In this document: positions 1-6,736 of the stretch, piece after piece
Layout: every line of letters starts with the position of its first letter
How positions within the stretch are numbered: the first letter of the stretch is position 1
Assembly (NCBI GenBank): GCA_016302015.1
Contig: JAEDOJ010000032.1
Span: forward strand, 1-11,180
Reading direction: 5' to 3'
DNA length: 11,180 nt
Source of the DNA: Oscillospiraceae bacterium
Lineage (GTDB): Bacteria; Bacillota_A; Clostridia; Oscillospirales; Oscillospiraceae
Made by a program: the position numbers and the translations under genes
The notes under the pieces: model-generated
What the model was told of the DNA's origin: nothing
What the model saw: only the letters and a program-made list of their open reading frames with translations
Databases searched by the model: none

Positions 1-163
1 CGGAAGACACCGACCCCTTGGGGGAAGTCATAAGAAGCAGGCTCCTTGCGGGAAGTCAGAAGAAGCAGACGCCTTGGGGGAAGCCGGAAGAAGCAGGCTC
101 CTTGCGGGAAGTCATAAGAAGCAGACCCCTTGGGGAAAGTCATAAGAAGCAGACTCCTTGCGG
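1..163. repeat. Tandem array of 28-bp units in alternating A/B forms
   Basis: Five complete 28-bp units lie head to tail at 24-51, 52-79, 80-107, 108-135 and 136-163, after a partial unit at 1-23. The shared core is a purine-rich GAAGTCATAAGAAGCAG followed by a short C-rich and G-rich end. The ends alternate strictly along the array: CCTTGGGG (1-23, 52-79, 108-135) and CCTTGCGG (24-51, 80-107, 136-163), so there is also a 56-bp higher-order period. The CCCCTTGGGG form is a small dyad. The array runs off the left edge, so its full size is unknown. The unit length is not a multiple of three and no unique spacers exist, so neither a protein repeat nor a CRISPR array is supported. Confidence 0.9.
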
Positions 164-392
164 GATGCAAAAATTGCCCTCTTGTGGGAAATCGAAAGGA
201 AAAAAACGCCTTCTTCACAGGAATGCAGACGGAAAAACGTCCCCTTGCGGGGAGTTAAGGAGGCTCTGAATCAATCTGCAGGAGCGGTCGGAAAAGCTCC
301 GCTGAGCGCCGCAGCCGATTTGTTCAGAGGTTCCTCAACAAAAAACTGTAGGATCATCAGCGAAAATACAACCCTTGAAAGGAGAAAACGAT
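164..392. other. Degenerate repeat copies and non-coding leader of the acid-sugar operon
   Basis: No convincing gene is seen here. Positions 164-187, 188-220 and 221-250 are decayed, length-variable relatives of the 28-bp unit; the last ends in CCTTGCGG inside the small dyad CCCCTTGCGGGG (241-252). The next 140 bases are unique sequence. They contain two mutually exclusive weak stems, GGAGC/GCTCC (281-285 with 296-300) and AGCGG/CCGCT (283-287 with 299-303), and the short inverted repeat GAGG-TT-CCTC (327-336). I could not find a well-spaced -35/-10 pair, so the operon promoter is not assigned. The ribosome binding site of the first gene is AAAGGAG at 378-384. Confidence 0.5.
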
Positions 393-1271
393 ATGGTTGG
401 TTTTATTGGTCTTGGCATCATGGGCAAGCCCATGGTGAAAAATCTGCTCAAGGCGGGCGTGGAGGTCATGGTAAACGATCTGGTCGCTTCGGCAGTGGAG
501 GAGGTTGCGGTGTTGGGCGCAAAGCCCGCCTCCCAGAGTGAGATTGGGGAAGCCTGCGATGTGATCTTCACCATCCTGCCCAACGGCAGCATCGTTCAGA
601 ATGTCCTCTTCGGGCCTTCCGGCGTTGCCTCAAAAATCAAAAAGGGTGCGCTGGTGGTGGATATGTCCAGCGTTACTCCGGTGGAGTCCAAAACCTGCGC
701 CGACCGTTTGGCGGCTCTGGGCGTGGGCTTCCTGGACGCACCGGTTTCCGGCGGCGAGCCCGGCGCCATCAACGGCACGCTGGCCTTTATGGCAGGCGGC
801 AGCGAGGAGAGCTTTGCCCGGGCCATGCCTTATTTTGAAATCATGGGCTCCTCCGCCATCCTGATCGGCGGAAACGGCAGCGGCTCCGTCACCAAGCTGG
901 CGAACCAGATCATTGTCAATTTGGGAATTGCGGCGGTTTCCGAGGCCTTTGTTCTGGCATCAAAGGCGGGGGCTGATCCGGAAAAGGTCTATCAGGCCAT
1001 CCGTGGGGGATTGGCAGGGTCTGCGGTTCTGGATGCCAAGGCACCCATGATGTATTCCCGCAACTTCAACCCCGGCGGCAAAATTTCCATCAACCATAAG
1101 GACATTAAAAATGTCATGGCCACCGCTCATACCATGGATGTTCCCCTGCCCCTGACGGCGCAGTTGTATGAGATCATGCAGACGCTGATGGTGCACGGCT
1201 TCCGGGACAAGGATCACAGCGCCATTGTTCAGTACTTTGAGGAACTGGCACAGGTTACGGTACAAAAATAA
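393..1271 (+). CDS. 3-hydroxyisobutyrate dehydrogenase family oxidoreductase (LtnD / tartronate-semialdehyde reductase-like)
   Basis: A 292-residue cytoplasmic NAD(P)-dependent 2-hydroxyacid-type dehydrogenase. The N-terminal Rossmann motif GLGIMG is at residues 6-11 and the substrate-binding signature DAPVSGG at 115-121. The catalytic lysine is K168 in TKLANQ, and a second conserved basic patch (HKDIKN) is at 235-240. Length matches the family (about 290). The ATG at 393 is preferred over an upstream TTG at 375: it has AAAGGAG eight bases before it and puts the Rossmann strand at the very N terminus, as usual. It is first in a tight operon with pdxA2-like and DUF1537 genes. In known acid-sugar operons such enzymes oxidise L-threonate or D-erythronate (LtnD/DenD); tartronate-semialdehyde reductase is the main alternative. 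The family call is firm, the substrate inferred. Confidence 0.9.
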   Translation: MVGFIGLGIMGKPMVKNLLKAGVEVMVNDLVASAVEEVAVLGAKPASQSEIGEACDVIFTILPNGSIVQNVLFGPSGVASKIKKGALVVDMSSVTPVESKTCADRLAALGVGFLDAPVSGGEPGAINGTLAFMAGGSEESFARAMPYFEIMGSSAILIGGNGSGSVTKLANQIIVNLGIAAVSEAFVLASKAGADPEKVYQAIRGGLAGSAVLDAKAPMMYSRNFNPGGKISINHKDIKNVMATAHTMDVPLPLTAQLYEIMQTLMVHGFRDKDHSAIVQYFEELAQVTVQK

Positions 1272-1286
1272 GAAGGGAGATCAGCT

Positions 1287-2324
1287 ATGTTACCAGTATT
1301 AGGCATTTCCATGGGCGACCCCGCCGGAATCGGCGCGGAGATCGCAGTCAAGGCTTTGGCGAAGAAGGATTGGAGTCAGGAATGCGTTCCCGTTGTCATC
1401 GGCGACAAGGCGGCGATGGAAGATGCCATTGCCTTCACCCATTCCGATGTCAAACTCCACACGATCCAAACCCCGGAGGAGGCAGTCAGCGAAGCCGGTG
1501 TGATCAACCTGATCGATATGGGCTATCTGGCGCCCGGCTCCTGGGAATATAAAAAGGTTTCTCCTCTGGCAGGCAAGGCGGGCTTCAGCTATGTCCGTCT
1601 GGCCACCGAGCTGGCCATGGACAAGAAAATTGACGCCATTGTCACCGGCCCCATCAATAAGGAATCCATCAATCTGGCGGGCTACCACTATTCCGGCCAC
1701 ACGGAAATTCTGGCGGACATCACCGGAACCAGGGACTACGCCATGCTCCTGACCGGCGGGAACCTCCGGGTGATCCACGTTACCACCCATGTTTCCATGC
1801 GGGAGGCCTGCGACCGCATCACCCAGAAGCGGGTGTATACCGTAATTCGTCTGGCGAAGCAGGCCATGGATCTGCTGGGAATGCCCAACGCCCGCATCGG
1901 CGTGGCAGGCTTCAACGCCCACTGTTCTGAAAATGGTCTCTTCGGTGACGAGGAAGCCAGAGCCATTATTCCCGCCATTCAGCAGGCCCAGGAGGAGGGC
2001 ATCAACGTGGACGGCCCTGTCCCTCCCGACACCGTCTTTGTCAAGGCTCAGGCCGGTCAGTATGACATCGTTGTGGCCATGTACCACGATCAGGGACACA
2101 TTCCTCTGAAGCTGGCGGGCTTCAAGCTGGATCTGGTGACCAATAAATATACCGCCATGAGCGGCGTCAACTCCACCATCGGCCTGCCGGTGATCCGCAC
2201 CTCTGTGGATCACGGTACCGCCTTCGGCAAGGCCGGTGAGGGCAGAGCCAACGAAGAAAGTCTGGTGGACGCCATGTACATGGCGATTGAAATGGCAAAG
2301 AACAAAGAAAAAGTAAACGGCTGA
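1287..2324 (+). CDS. pdxA2: PdxA2-like 4-phospho-threonate/erythronate dehydrogenase (PdxA family)
   Basis: 345 residues, full length for the PdxA family. The N-terminal GISMGDPAGIG motif is at residues 6-16. The three metal ligands expected from E. coli PdxA are visible as H168 (TTHVS), H212 (NAHCSENG) and H267 (MYHDQGH); GHTE at 137-140 is also conserved. PdxA enzymes oxidise the 3-hydroxyl of a 4-phosphorylated C4 acid, followed by decarboxylation. In vitamin B6 synthesis the substrate is 4-phosphohydroxy-threonine. PdxA2 paralogues act on 4-phospho-D-threonate (or erythronate) and yield dihydroxyacetone phosphate plus CO2. The neighbouring DUF1537 kinase, and the lack of any other B6 gene, favour PdxA2. 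Its ribosome binding site AAGGGAG lies in the 15-base gap after the first gene. The exact stereoisomer used cannot be read from the sequence. Confidence 0.9.
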   Translation: MLPVLGISMGDPAGIGAEIAVKALAKKDWSQECVPVVIGDKAAMEDAIAFTHSDVKLHTIQTPEEAVSEAGVINLIDMGYLAPGSWEYKKVSPLAGKAGFSYVRLATELAMDKKIDAIVTGPINKESINLAGYHYSGHTEILADITGTRDYAMLLTGGNLRVIHVTTHVSMREACDRITQKRVYTVIRLAKQAMDLLGMPNARIGVAGFNAHCSENGLFGDEEARAIIPAIQQAQEEGINVDGPVPPDTVFVKAQAGQYDIVVAMYHDQGHIPLKLAGFKLDLVTNKYTAMSGVNSTIGLPVIRTSVDHGTAFGKAGEGRANEESLVDAMYMAIEMAKNKEKVNG

Positions 2325-2339
2325 AAGGAGAACTATGAA

Positions 2340-3380
2340 ATGAAGGATACAATGTATGGTCTGGTAAAGCCCGCACCCGCTCCCGGCGCGGTGATTGAAG
2401 AAAATCTGCCCATTCCTTCCCCCGGCCCCAGAGACATTCTGGTGAAGGTCATGGCCACGGCCATCTGCGGTACGGATTCCCACATTATGGCGTGGACGCC
2501 CTATGCCCAGCAGCGTGTTCCCACGCCCATGGTCTTTGGACACGAGTTCTCCGGTGAAGTCGTGGAGATTGGCAGTCAGGTTACCGAGGTCAAGGTTGGC
2601 GACAAGGTTGCCGGTGAGACCCACATTCCCTGCAACCATTGCAGAATGTGCAAATCCGACAAGCGTCATATCTGCGAGAACATGAAGATCATCGGCGTCC
2701 ATGTCACCGGCGCCTTTGCGGAGTATATCAGCTTCCCGGTGGACTGCGCCTTCAAGCTGGCGGAGGACTTTGACTATGTGACCGGCGCCCTGCTGGAGCC
2801 CATGGGCGTCGCCGTCCATGGGGTGGACTGCGCCAAGGTTGAGGGAAAATCCGTGGTCATTAACGGCTGCGGCCCCATCGGTCTGATGGCGGTGGGCGCC
2901 GCCAAGGCCTGGGGCGCAACCCAGGTCATTGCGCTGGACGTGGTGGACGAGAAGCTGGAGGTTGCAAAGCAGATGGGCGCTGACTGCGTGATGAACTCTT
3001 TGAAGGTCAACGCTCCCGGGGAGATTGTCAAGCTTACCGGCGGCGGCGCGGATGTGGCCATCGACTATACCGGCGTGGTTCCCGCCATCAAGTCCATGTT
3101 CCAGATGATCACCAACGGCGGCACCATCGTTCTGGTGGGTCTGCCCAACAACACCATTGAGCTGGATCTGACCTCTGAGATCATCTATAAGGAAGCCACC
3201 GTCATCGGCTCCACCGGCCGCCTGATGTACAAGACCTGGGAGCAGTGCATTGACCTGATCAACTCCGGCAAATTCAATATTCAGCCTGTTATCGCCGGGA
3301 AATATGCCCTCCGTGATTTTGAGAAGGCCTTCGAGGCCATCAAGGCCGGCGTCCCGGGGAAGATGATTATGATCCCCTGA
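2340..3380 (+). CDS. Zinc-dependent medium-chain alcohol dehydrogenase, L-threonine 3-dehydrogenase-like
   Basis: 346 residues, close in length and motifs to L-threonine 3-dehydrogenase (Tdh). Catalytic zinc ligands C43 (AICGTD), H68 and E69 (FGHEF) are present, with E153 (LEPMG) as the matching acidic residue. Structural zinc cysteines are C98, C101, C104 and C112. The NAD-binding glycine motif GCGPIG is at 176-181 with acidic D200 after the second strand. H95 in GETHIPC sits where Tdh has its substrate-discriminating His90. No kbl (2-amino-3-ketobutyrate ligase) gene is adjacent, so threonine degradation is not supported by context. Oxidation of a hydroxy acid such as a tetronate is an inference from the operon. 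ATG 2340 follows AAAGGAG (2324-2330); a nearer ATG at 2335 stops after two codons. ATG 2352 is an alternative start. Confidence 0.9.
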   Translation: MKDTMYGLVKPAPAPGAVIEENLPIPSPGPRDILVKVMATAICGTDSHIMAWTPYAQQRVPTPMVFGHEFSGEVVEIGSQVTEVKVGDKVAGETHIPCNHCRMCKSDKRHICENMKIIGVHVTGAFAEYISFPVDCAFKLAEDFDYVTGALLEPMGVAVHGVDCAKVEGKSVVINGCGPIGLMAVGAAKAWGATQVIALDVVDEKLEVAKQMGADCVMNSLKVNAPGEIVKLTGGGADVAIDYTGVVPAIKSMFQMITNGGTIVLVGLPNNTIELDLTSEIIYKEATVIGSTGRLMYKTWEQCIDLINSGKFNIQPVIAGKYALRDFEKAFEAIKAGVPGKMIMIP

Positions 3381-3391
3381 GGAAGACTCCC

Positions 3392-4636
3392 ATGAAGCTT
3401 CTTGTCATTGCAGACGATTTTACCGGCGCTCTGGATACGGGAATACAGTTTGCGAAGCAGGATATTTCCACGGCTGTGGTGCTGTACCGCCCGGAAGGTC
3501 ACCTTGACCTTCCGGCGGATCGGGCCGTGGTGGTGGTAGATACGGAAAGCCGCCATCTTCCTCCACAGGAGGCGGCGGATCGGGTTTCTCAGGTTACGGC
3601 GGCGGCCTGCAGACTTGGCTGCCGCTGCTTTTTTAAGAAGACGGATTCCACCCTGCGGGGCAACATCGGCAGCGAGCTGGAGGCCATGGTCCTGACCATG
3701 GGAGCGCCCAGACTGGTCTTTGCTCCCGCCTATCCCCAGTTGAAACGGTATACCCGGAAGGGCGTCCAATATGTGGGAGACCTGCCTCTGGGGGAATCGG
3801 ATTTTGCCGCCGATCCCTTTAACCCTGTGAAACACAGCCGGGTCAGGGACATTCTGGCGGAGCAAACGGCTCTGCCTGTGCGGGAATGTCCCGACTCCGC
3901 TGTGCCTGCTCCGGGGGAAAAACCGGAAATTCTGGTGATGGACAGCGAAACCCCGGAGGCGCTGAGAGCAATCGGCGGGTCTCTGAAAAAAAGGGGAGAG
4001 CTGACCTGCCTTGCCGGGTGCGCCGGGTTTGCCGGGGTGCTGCCGGAATTTTTGGAGCTACCCCGCACCGAACAGACCGCGCAGGTGCAAAGCCACCGGG
4101 TGCTCTTTGTCTGCGGCAGCGTCCATCCCAAGTCTGTGGAGCAGTGCGCCTGGGCGGTGAAGGAGCTGGGCTATGAACGCTTCAGCCTGACCGCGGAGGA
4201 ATTGCTCTTCGGCTCTGACCGGGCAGAAGCTGTTGCCGAAGCCCTGAGAAAGACCGGACGGGTGCTGATTTCCGGGGAAGGGGGCAGAGAGCAGATACCC
4301 ATCACCTGCGCTCTGGGAGAGAAACGGGGGCTGGAACCTGCCCTTGTGCCCGGAAAAATTGCGGAAAACACCGGAAAGCTGGCGGTGCGGATTCTGCGGC
4401 GGACACCGGCGGATTTGCTGGTGGTCTTCGGGGGCGATACCCTGATGGGGATTGCCCAGGCGGCAGGCTGCCGTCTGGTGGTGCCCTGCCGGGAGCTTAC
4501 CGCCGGTGTGGTGCTGTCCGAAATGCACTGTGATTTGGGTACGATCCCGGTGGTAACCAAGGCCGGGGGCTTTGGAGATGTTGACCTGATGGGTCTGATT
4601 CACGGTAGAAAGAGAGGAATAGACCATGTATTATAG
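3392..4636 (+). CDS. Four-carbon acid sugar kinase (DUF1537; DtnK/OtnK-type)
   Basis: 414 residues, the usual size for DUF1537 kinases. The N-terminal domain begins with ADDFTGALDTG (residues 7-17) and carries KTDSTLRGN (83-91). The C-terminal nucleotide-binding domain has VFGGDT (345-350) and TKAGGFG (389-395). Characterised members phosphorylate the 4-OH of D-threonate, D-erythronate or 2-/3-oxo-tetronates using ATP. With a PdxA2-like gene two positions upstream, the simplest role is making the 4-phospho-acid that PdxA2 converts to dihydroxyacetone phosphate. The ribosome binding site TGAGGAAG overlaps the stop of the preceding gene, and the last 11 bases overlap the next gene, so translation is probably coupled. 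Whether it acts on the free acid (DtnK) or an oxo-acid (OtnK) cannot be decided here. Confidence 0.92.
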   Translation: MKLLVIADDFTGALDTGIQFAKQDISTAVVLYRPEGHLDLPADRAVVVVDTESRHLPPQEAADRVSQVTAAACRLGCRCFFKKTDSTLRGNIGSELEAMVLTMGAPRLVFAPAYPQLKRYTRKGVQYVGDLPLGESDFAADPFNPVKHSRVRDILAEQTALPVRECPDSAVPAPGEKPEILVMDSETPEALRAIGGSLKKRGELTCLAGCAGFAGVLPEFLELPRTEQTAQVQSHRVLFVCGSVHPKSVEQCAWAVKELGYERFSLTAEELLFGSDRAEAVAEALRKTGRVLISGEGGREQIPITCALGEKRGLEPALVPGKIAENTGKLAVRILRRTPADLLVVFGGDTLMGIAQAAGCRLVVPCRELTAGVVLSEMHCDLGTIPVVTKAGGFGDVDLMGLIHGRKRGIDHVL

Positions 4637-5405
4637 CTGCTGTGCGTCCATGGATAATTTGGATCTGGTGGTGCGTTCCGGGTATGACCGGATCGCTCTG
4701 CAAGGGTCACAGGTGGCGCAGTGGGAGGAAGAGACCTTTACAGAGGCTTGCAGAAGAATTGAGGAAAGCGGGATCTGCTGCCGTTCCCTGAACGCCTTCT
4801 GCCCCGCAGAGGTCAAGCTGGTAGGAGAGGGCTGGGATGGGGAAAAGCTCGCCGCCTATTCCCGCCGTTTGGCTGACCGGGCTGCCCGGCTCCATGTGAC
4901 GGAGGTGGGTCTGGGTTCTCCCAATTCCCGCCGTCTGGCGCCGGACTTTGACCGGGCGCTGGCCATGAAGCAGTGGGAAGCCAGCCTGACGATCATCGGG
5001 GATATTTTTGGAGAAAAAAACATTCGGGTTATGGTGGAGCCGCTGTGTACCCTGGAATGTGAGTGGATGAACACCACCGATGAGGTGCTTGCGGTTCTGA
5101 AACGGCTGAACCATCCCAATCTGGGCATGACCTTTGATATTTATCATTCCTTTGCCATGGGAGAGGACGAAGAGCCCCTCCGCCGGGCCTTGCCCTATGT
5201 GGGACTGCTGCACATTTCCCAGTATATTCAGGGGAAAAAGCACTATCTCCGCAAGGAGCGGATGGACGACTATGGGAAATACTTCCGGGTTCTGCTTGAG
5301 GGAGGCTATGACGGGGAATTTGCCATCGAGGCCACCTACGATGAGCTGGAGACCGCCCTGCCCCGGACGCTGGAGATTATGAAGCTGTACACGGGATTGA
5401 CATAA
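4626..5405 (+). CDS. Xylose isomerase-like TIM-barrel sugar (acid) isomerase/epimerase
   Basis: 259 residues of the AP-endonuclease-2/xylose-isomerase-like TIM-barrel superfamily. A divalent-metal site is suggested by E138 (VMVEPL), D171 and H174 (TFDIYHS), H196 (LLHIS) and E235 (AIEAT), placed at strand ends as in hydroxypyruvate isomerase and tagatose/allulose epimerases. It starts at ATG 4626 behind AGAGGAA, 11 bases inside the end of the kinase gene, which ties it to the operon. In related acid-sugar operons the isomerase slot is filled by OtnI (2-oxo-tetronate isomerase), a hydroxypyruvate-isomerase homologue. That is a reasonable role here but not shown by specific residues. The protein is unusually cysteine-rich near the N terminus (C5, C6, C42, C51, C52, C59). 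Confidence 0.82.
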   Translation: MYYSCCASMDNLDLVVRSGYDRIALQGSQVAQWEEETFTEACRRIEESGICCRSLNAFCPAEVKLVGEGWDGEKLAAYSRRLADRAARLHVTEVGLGSPNSRRLAPDFDRALAMKQWEASLTIIGDIFGEKNIRVMVEPLCTLECEWMNTTDEVLAVLKRLNHPNLGMTFDIYHSFAMGEDEEPLRRALPYVGLLHISQYIQGKKHYLRKERMDDYGKYFRVLLEGGYDGEFAIEATYDELETALPRTLEIMKLYTGLT

Positions 5406-5426
5406 CAGCCCTCTTCGTGATAAAAT
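5397..5426 (+). promoter_or_regulatory. Predicted sigma-A promoter of the GntR-family gene
   Basis: A perfect -35 TTGACA (5397-5402) is followed after 18 bases by the -10 TAAAAT (5421-5426), which is preceded by an extended -10 TG at 5418-5419. The -35 overlaps the last two sense codons of the isomerase gene. Transcription would begin near 5433, downstream of the in-frame ATG at 5425 and 11 bases before the strong ribosome binding site (5444-5450). This supports both independent expression of the regulator and its start at 5458. An AAAGCTTT palindrome (5432-5439) covers the predicted start point. Confidence 0.75.
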
Positions 5427-5457
5427 GAACAAAAGCTTTGAAAAAGGAGGAAATCAC

Positions 5458-6138
5458 ATGGCGGAGACCGGCTTGCTGCAGGATCGTGCCTACCGTTATC
5501 TGCGGGAGCAGGTACTGGGAGGGACGCTGTCCTATGATGTGATCTACTCCGAATCTGCTTTTGCAAAGAGTCTGGGCTGTTCCAGAACCCCGATCAAGGA
5601 CGCTCTGACCCGCCTGAGCCATGCAAAGTATATTGATATTATTCCCAGCAAGGGCTTTATGCTTCACCGTTTGACGGAAAACGACATTCTCTCTACCTTC
5701 CAGACCCGTGTGGCCATTGAGAGCTTCTGCGTGATTTCCATGATGGAGAAGAAGGACACCCGGGAGGGAAAACGAGCCTTTGCCAAGCTGGAGGAGCTGG
5801 TGGAGAAAATGGGCAGGCTGTCCGACGGTAGCGATCTGCCGAAATTTCTGAAGCTGGACATTGCCTTCCACAAATCCATTGTGGATTTTGCGGAAAACGA
5901 GGATTTTTCCGACCTGTACGAGGCGCACACCTACCGGATTGAAAAGCTGGCTTCGGAAAGCCTTCGGGAGGATGGCCGCTGTGATGAAAGCTACCGGGAG
6001 CATCTGGCGGTGGTGGAGGCGATTCGGACGGGAAGCGTGTCCGCCTGCTATCAGGCTGTCCTCGCCCACAATGAAAATACCTATACCAACGACCTGCGGA
6101 TTCTCCGGAGAGACTACGATCTGGCGGCGCCGCTGTGA
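5458..6138 (+). CDS. GntR-family transcriptional regulator, FCD (FadR-like) type
   Basis: 226 residues. A winged helix-turn-helix occupies roughly residues 5-72, with ESAFAKSLGCSRTPIKDAL (32-50) as the typical GntR recognition region. An all-helical FCD ligand domain follows from about 76. Its likely metal ligands are D134 and H138 (LDIAFHK), H182 (REHLAVV) and H204 (LAHNEN), the usual D/H/H/H set. FCD regulators with this site often bind small carboxylates, which fits an acid-sugar operon; the ligand and the target operators are inferred. ATG 5458 is chosen because AAGGAGG (5444-5450) lies seven bases upstream; the in-frame ATG 5425 lacks a ribosome binding site and precedes the predicted transcription start. 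It lies 52 bases after the isomerase gene and ends in a terminator. Confidence 0.92.
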   Translation: MAETGLLQDRAYRYLREQVLGGTLSYDVIYSESAFAKSLGCSRTPIKDALTRLSHAKYIDIIPSKGFMLHRLTENDILSTFQTRVAIESFCVISMMEKKDTREGKRAFAKLEELVEKMGRLSDGSDLPKFLKLDIAFHKSIVDFAENEDFSDLYEAHTYRIEKLASESLREDGRCDESYREHLAVVEAIRTGSVSACYQAVLAHNENTYTNDLRILRRDYDLAAPL

Positions 6139-6186
6139 AAAAACCGCGAAAACGGAGCATTGACCTTCCGTTTTCGCGGTTTTTTT
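6138..6186. terminator. Bidirectional intrinsic terminator between convergent genes
   Basis: A perfect 13-bp stem, CCGCGAAAACGGA (6144-6156) with TCCGTTTTCGCGG (6167-6179), has a 10-base loop. It is flanked by an A run on the left (6138-6143) and a T run on the right (6180-6186), so it has U-tracts in both directions. It begins at the last base of the GntR stop codon and reaches the stop codon of the convergent XRE gene. Confidence 0.95.
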
Positions 6187-6619
6187 ACTCTATGGAGATT
6201 CTGACCCTGTCTCCGTCGTCGGTTTCCACCAGAACGATTTCTCCCGCCTGCGCCTGACGGATCAGGTCATCCAGATCCATAGGCAGGCCGCTGATCCACC
6301 CGTTGTGACCAAAGGCCTGCGCCATGCTCAGAGGAATGAAGACGTTTGTGGTCTCGCCCTTGTCGCTTTCCACCACAATCCGCAGCTTTTTGCTTTTTGC
6401 GGGCGGTTCCCTCCTGGGAATCGGCCCCTTTCGGAGCAGCTCGTCTGTGGTGACCCCCAAAATATCCGCAAGGGGCAGTAAAAGGGAAATATCCGGGGCG
6501 GAAATATCGTTTTCCCACTTGGAAACCGCCTGAGGGGAGACCCCCAGCATCGCTCCCAGCTCCTCCTGGGTCAGTCCTTTTTCCCTGCGGCAGGCCGCAA
6601 CCTTTTCACCCAATGTCAT
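6185..6619 (-). CDS. XRE-family helix-turn-helix regulator with a YvlB-like C-terminal domain
   Basis: 144 residues. The N-terminal Cro/C1-type helix-turn-helix spans about residues 3-61 (LTQEELGAMLGVSPQAVSKW at 16-35). After a basic linker (64-79), a small domain at about 79-144 has a beta strand (LRIVVES), a polar turn, VFIPLSMA, an LDDLI helix and an acidic end (VETDDGDRVRISIE). This pattern recalls the short domain in YvlB/DUF4097-type proteins (the xVNVxIPLSL ... LDLEEIL ... EDEDGEHVEI type). That resemblance is from memory and unconfirmed. The ATG at 6619 is chosen because AGGAGGTG lies about six bases upstream. An extension to 6667 is open but lacks a better site. It is divergent from tldD and may control it and itself. 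Confidence 0.88.
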   Translation of the reverse strand: MTLGEKVAACRREKGLTQEELGAMLGVSPQAVSKWENDISAPDISLLLPLADILGVTTDELLRKGPIPRREPPAKSKKLRIVVESDKGETTNVFIPLSMAQAFGHNGWISGLPMDLDDLIRQAQAGEIVLVETDDGDRVRISIE

Positions 6620-6638
6620 AGGAACACCTCCTGCCTCC

Positions 6639-6667
6639 ATGATACGCAAAACAATCGTGGAATGCAA
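6639..6667 (-). promoter_or_regulatory. Candidate promoter of the XRE regulator gene
   Basis: Read on the - strand, TTGCAT (6662-6667) and TATCAT (6639-6644) are separated by 17 bases. The predicted start point, near 6632, would fall at the very edge of the ribosome binding site, giving an unusually short leader. The call is therefore tentative. Confidence 0.4.
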
Positions 6668-6669
6668 TG

Positions 6670-6704
6670 AACCGAAGGTTGACCGGGACTCAACCGGCGG
6701 TTGA
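6670..6704. promoter_or_regulatory. Cluster of alternating inverted hexamers, candidate operator
   Basis: The motif TCAACC/GGTTGA appears in alternating orientation: AACC (6670-6673), GGTTGA (6677-6682), TCAACC (6690-6695) and GGTTGA (6699-6704). The last two form the perfect dyad TCAACC-GGC-GGTTGA; the middle pair form GGTTGA with a 7-base spacer. It lies directly upstream of the candidate XRE -35 and 32 bases upstream of the tldD -35, a suitable place for binding by the adjacent XRE protein. Binding itself is inference. Confidence 0.5.
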
Positions 6705-6736
6705 GGGGAAAATACCGGACTTCCACCGAAAGTTCA

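Noticed and set aside
1..143. Frame on the - strand starting at an ATG near 143, preceded by AAGGAG
   Set aside because: The ATG and AAGGAG are part of the repeat unit, so they recur; the frame runs off the left edge and has no recognisable protein features. Left as a note only.
1..163. Possible CRISPR array
   Set aside because: Units are directly abutting with no unique spacers, and no cas genes are present.
18..269. Open frame of 83 codons through the tandem repeats on the + strand
   Set aside because: It only exists because the 28-bp unit lacks stops; the frame shifts with each unit, there is no ribosome binding site, and the sequence is low complexity.
300..392. Promoter for the acid-sugar operon (TTGTTC at 320, TAGGAT at 349)
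   Set aside because: The elements are separated by 23 bases, too far for a normal sigma-A promoter, and no better pair was found.
1287..2324. Canonical vitamin B6 pdxA
   Set aside because: No other pyridoxine gene is nearby, and the DUF1537 kinase partner indicates the PdxA2 branch.
1299..2819. 506-codon open frame on the - strand
   Set aside because: It is antisense to the well-supported pdxA2 and zinc dehydrogenase genes and has a His/Gly-rich composition typical of shadow frames.
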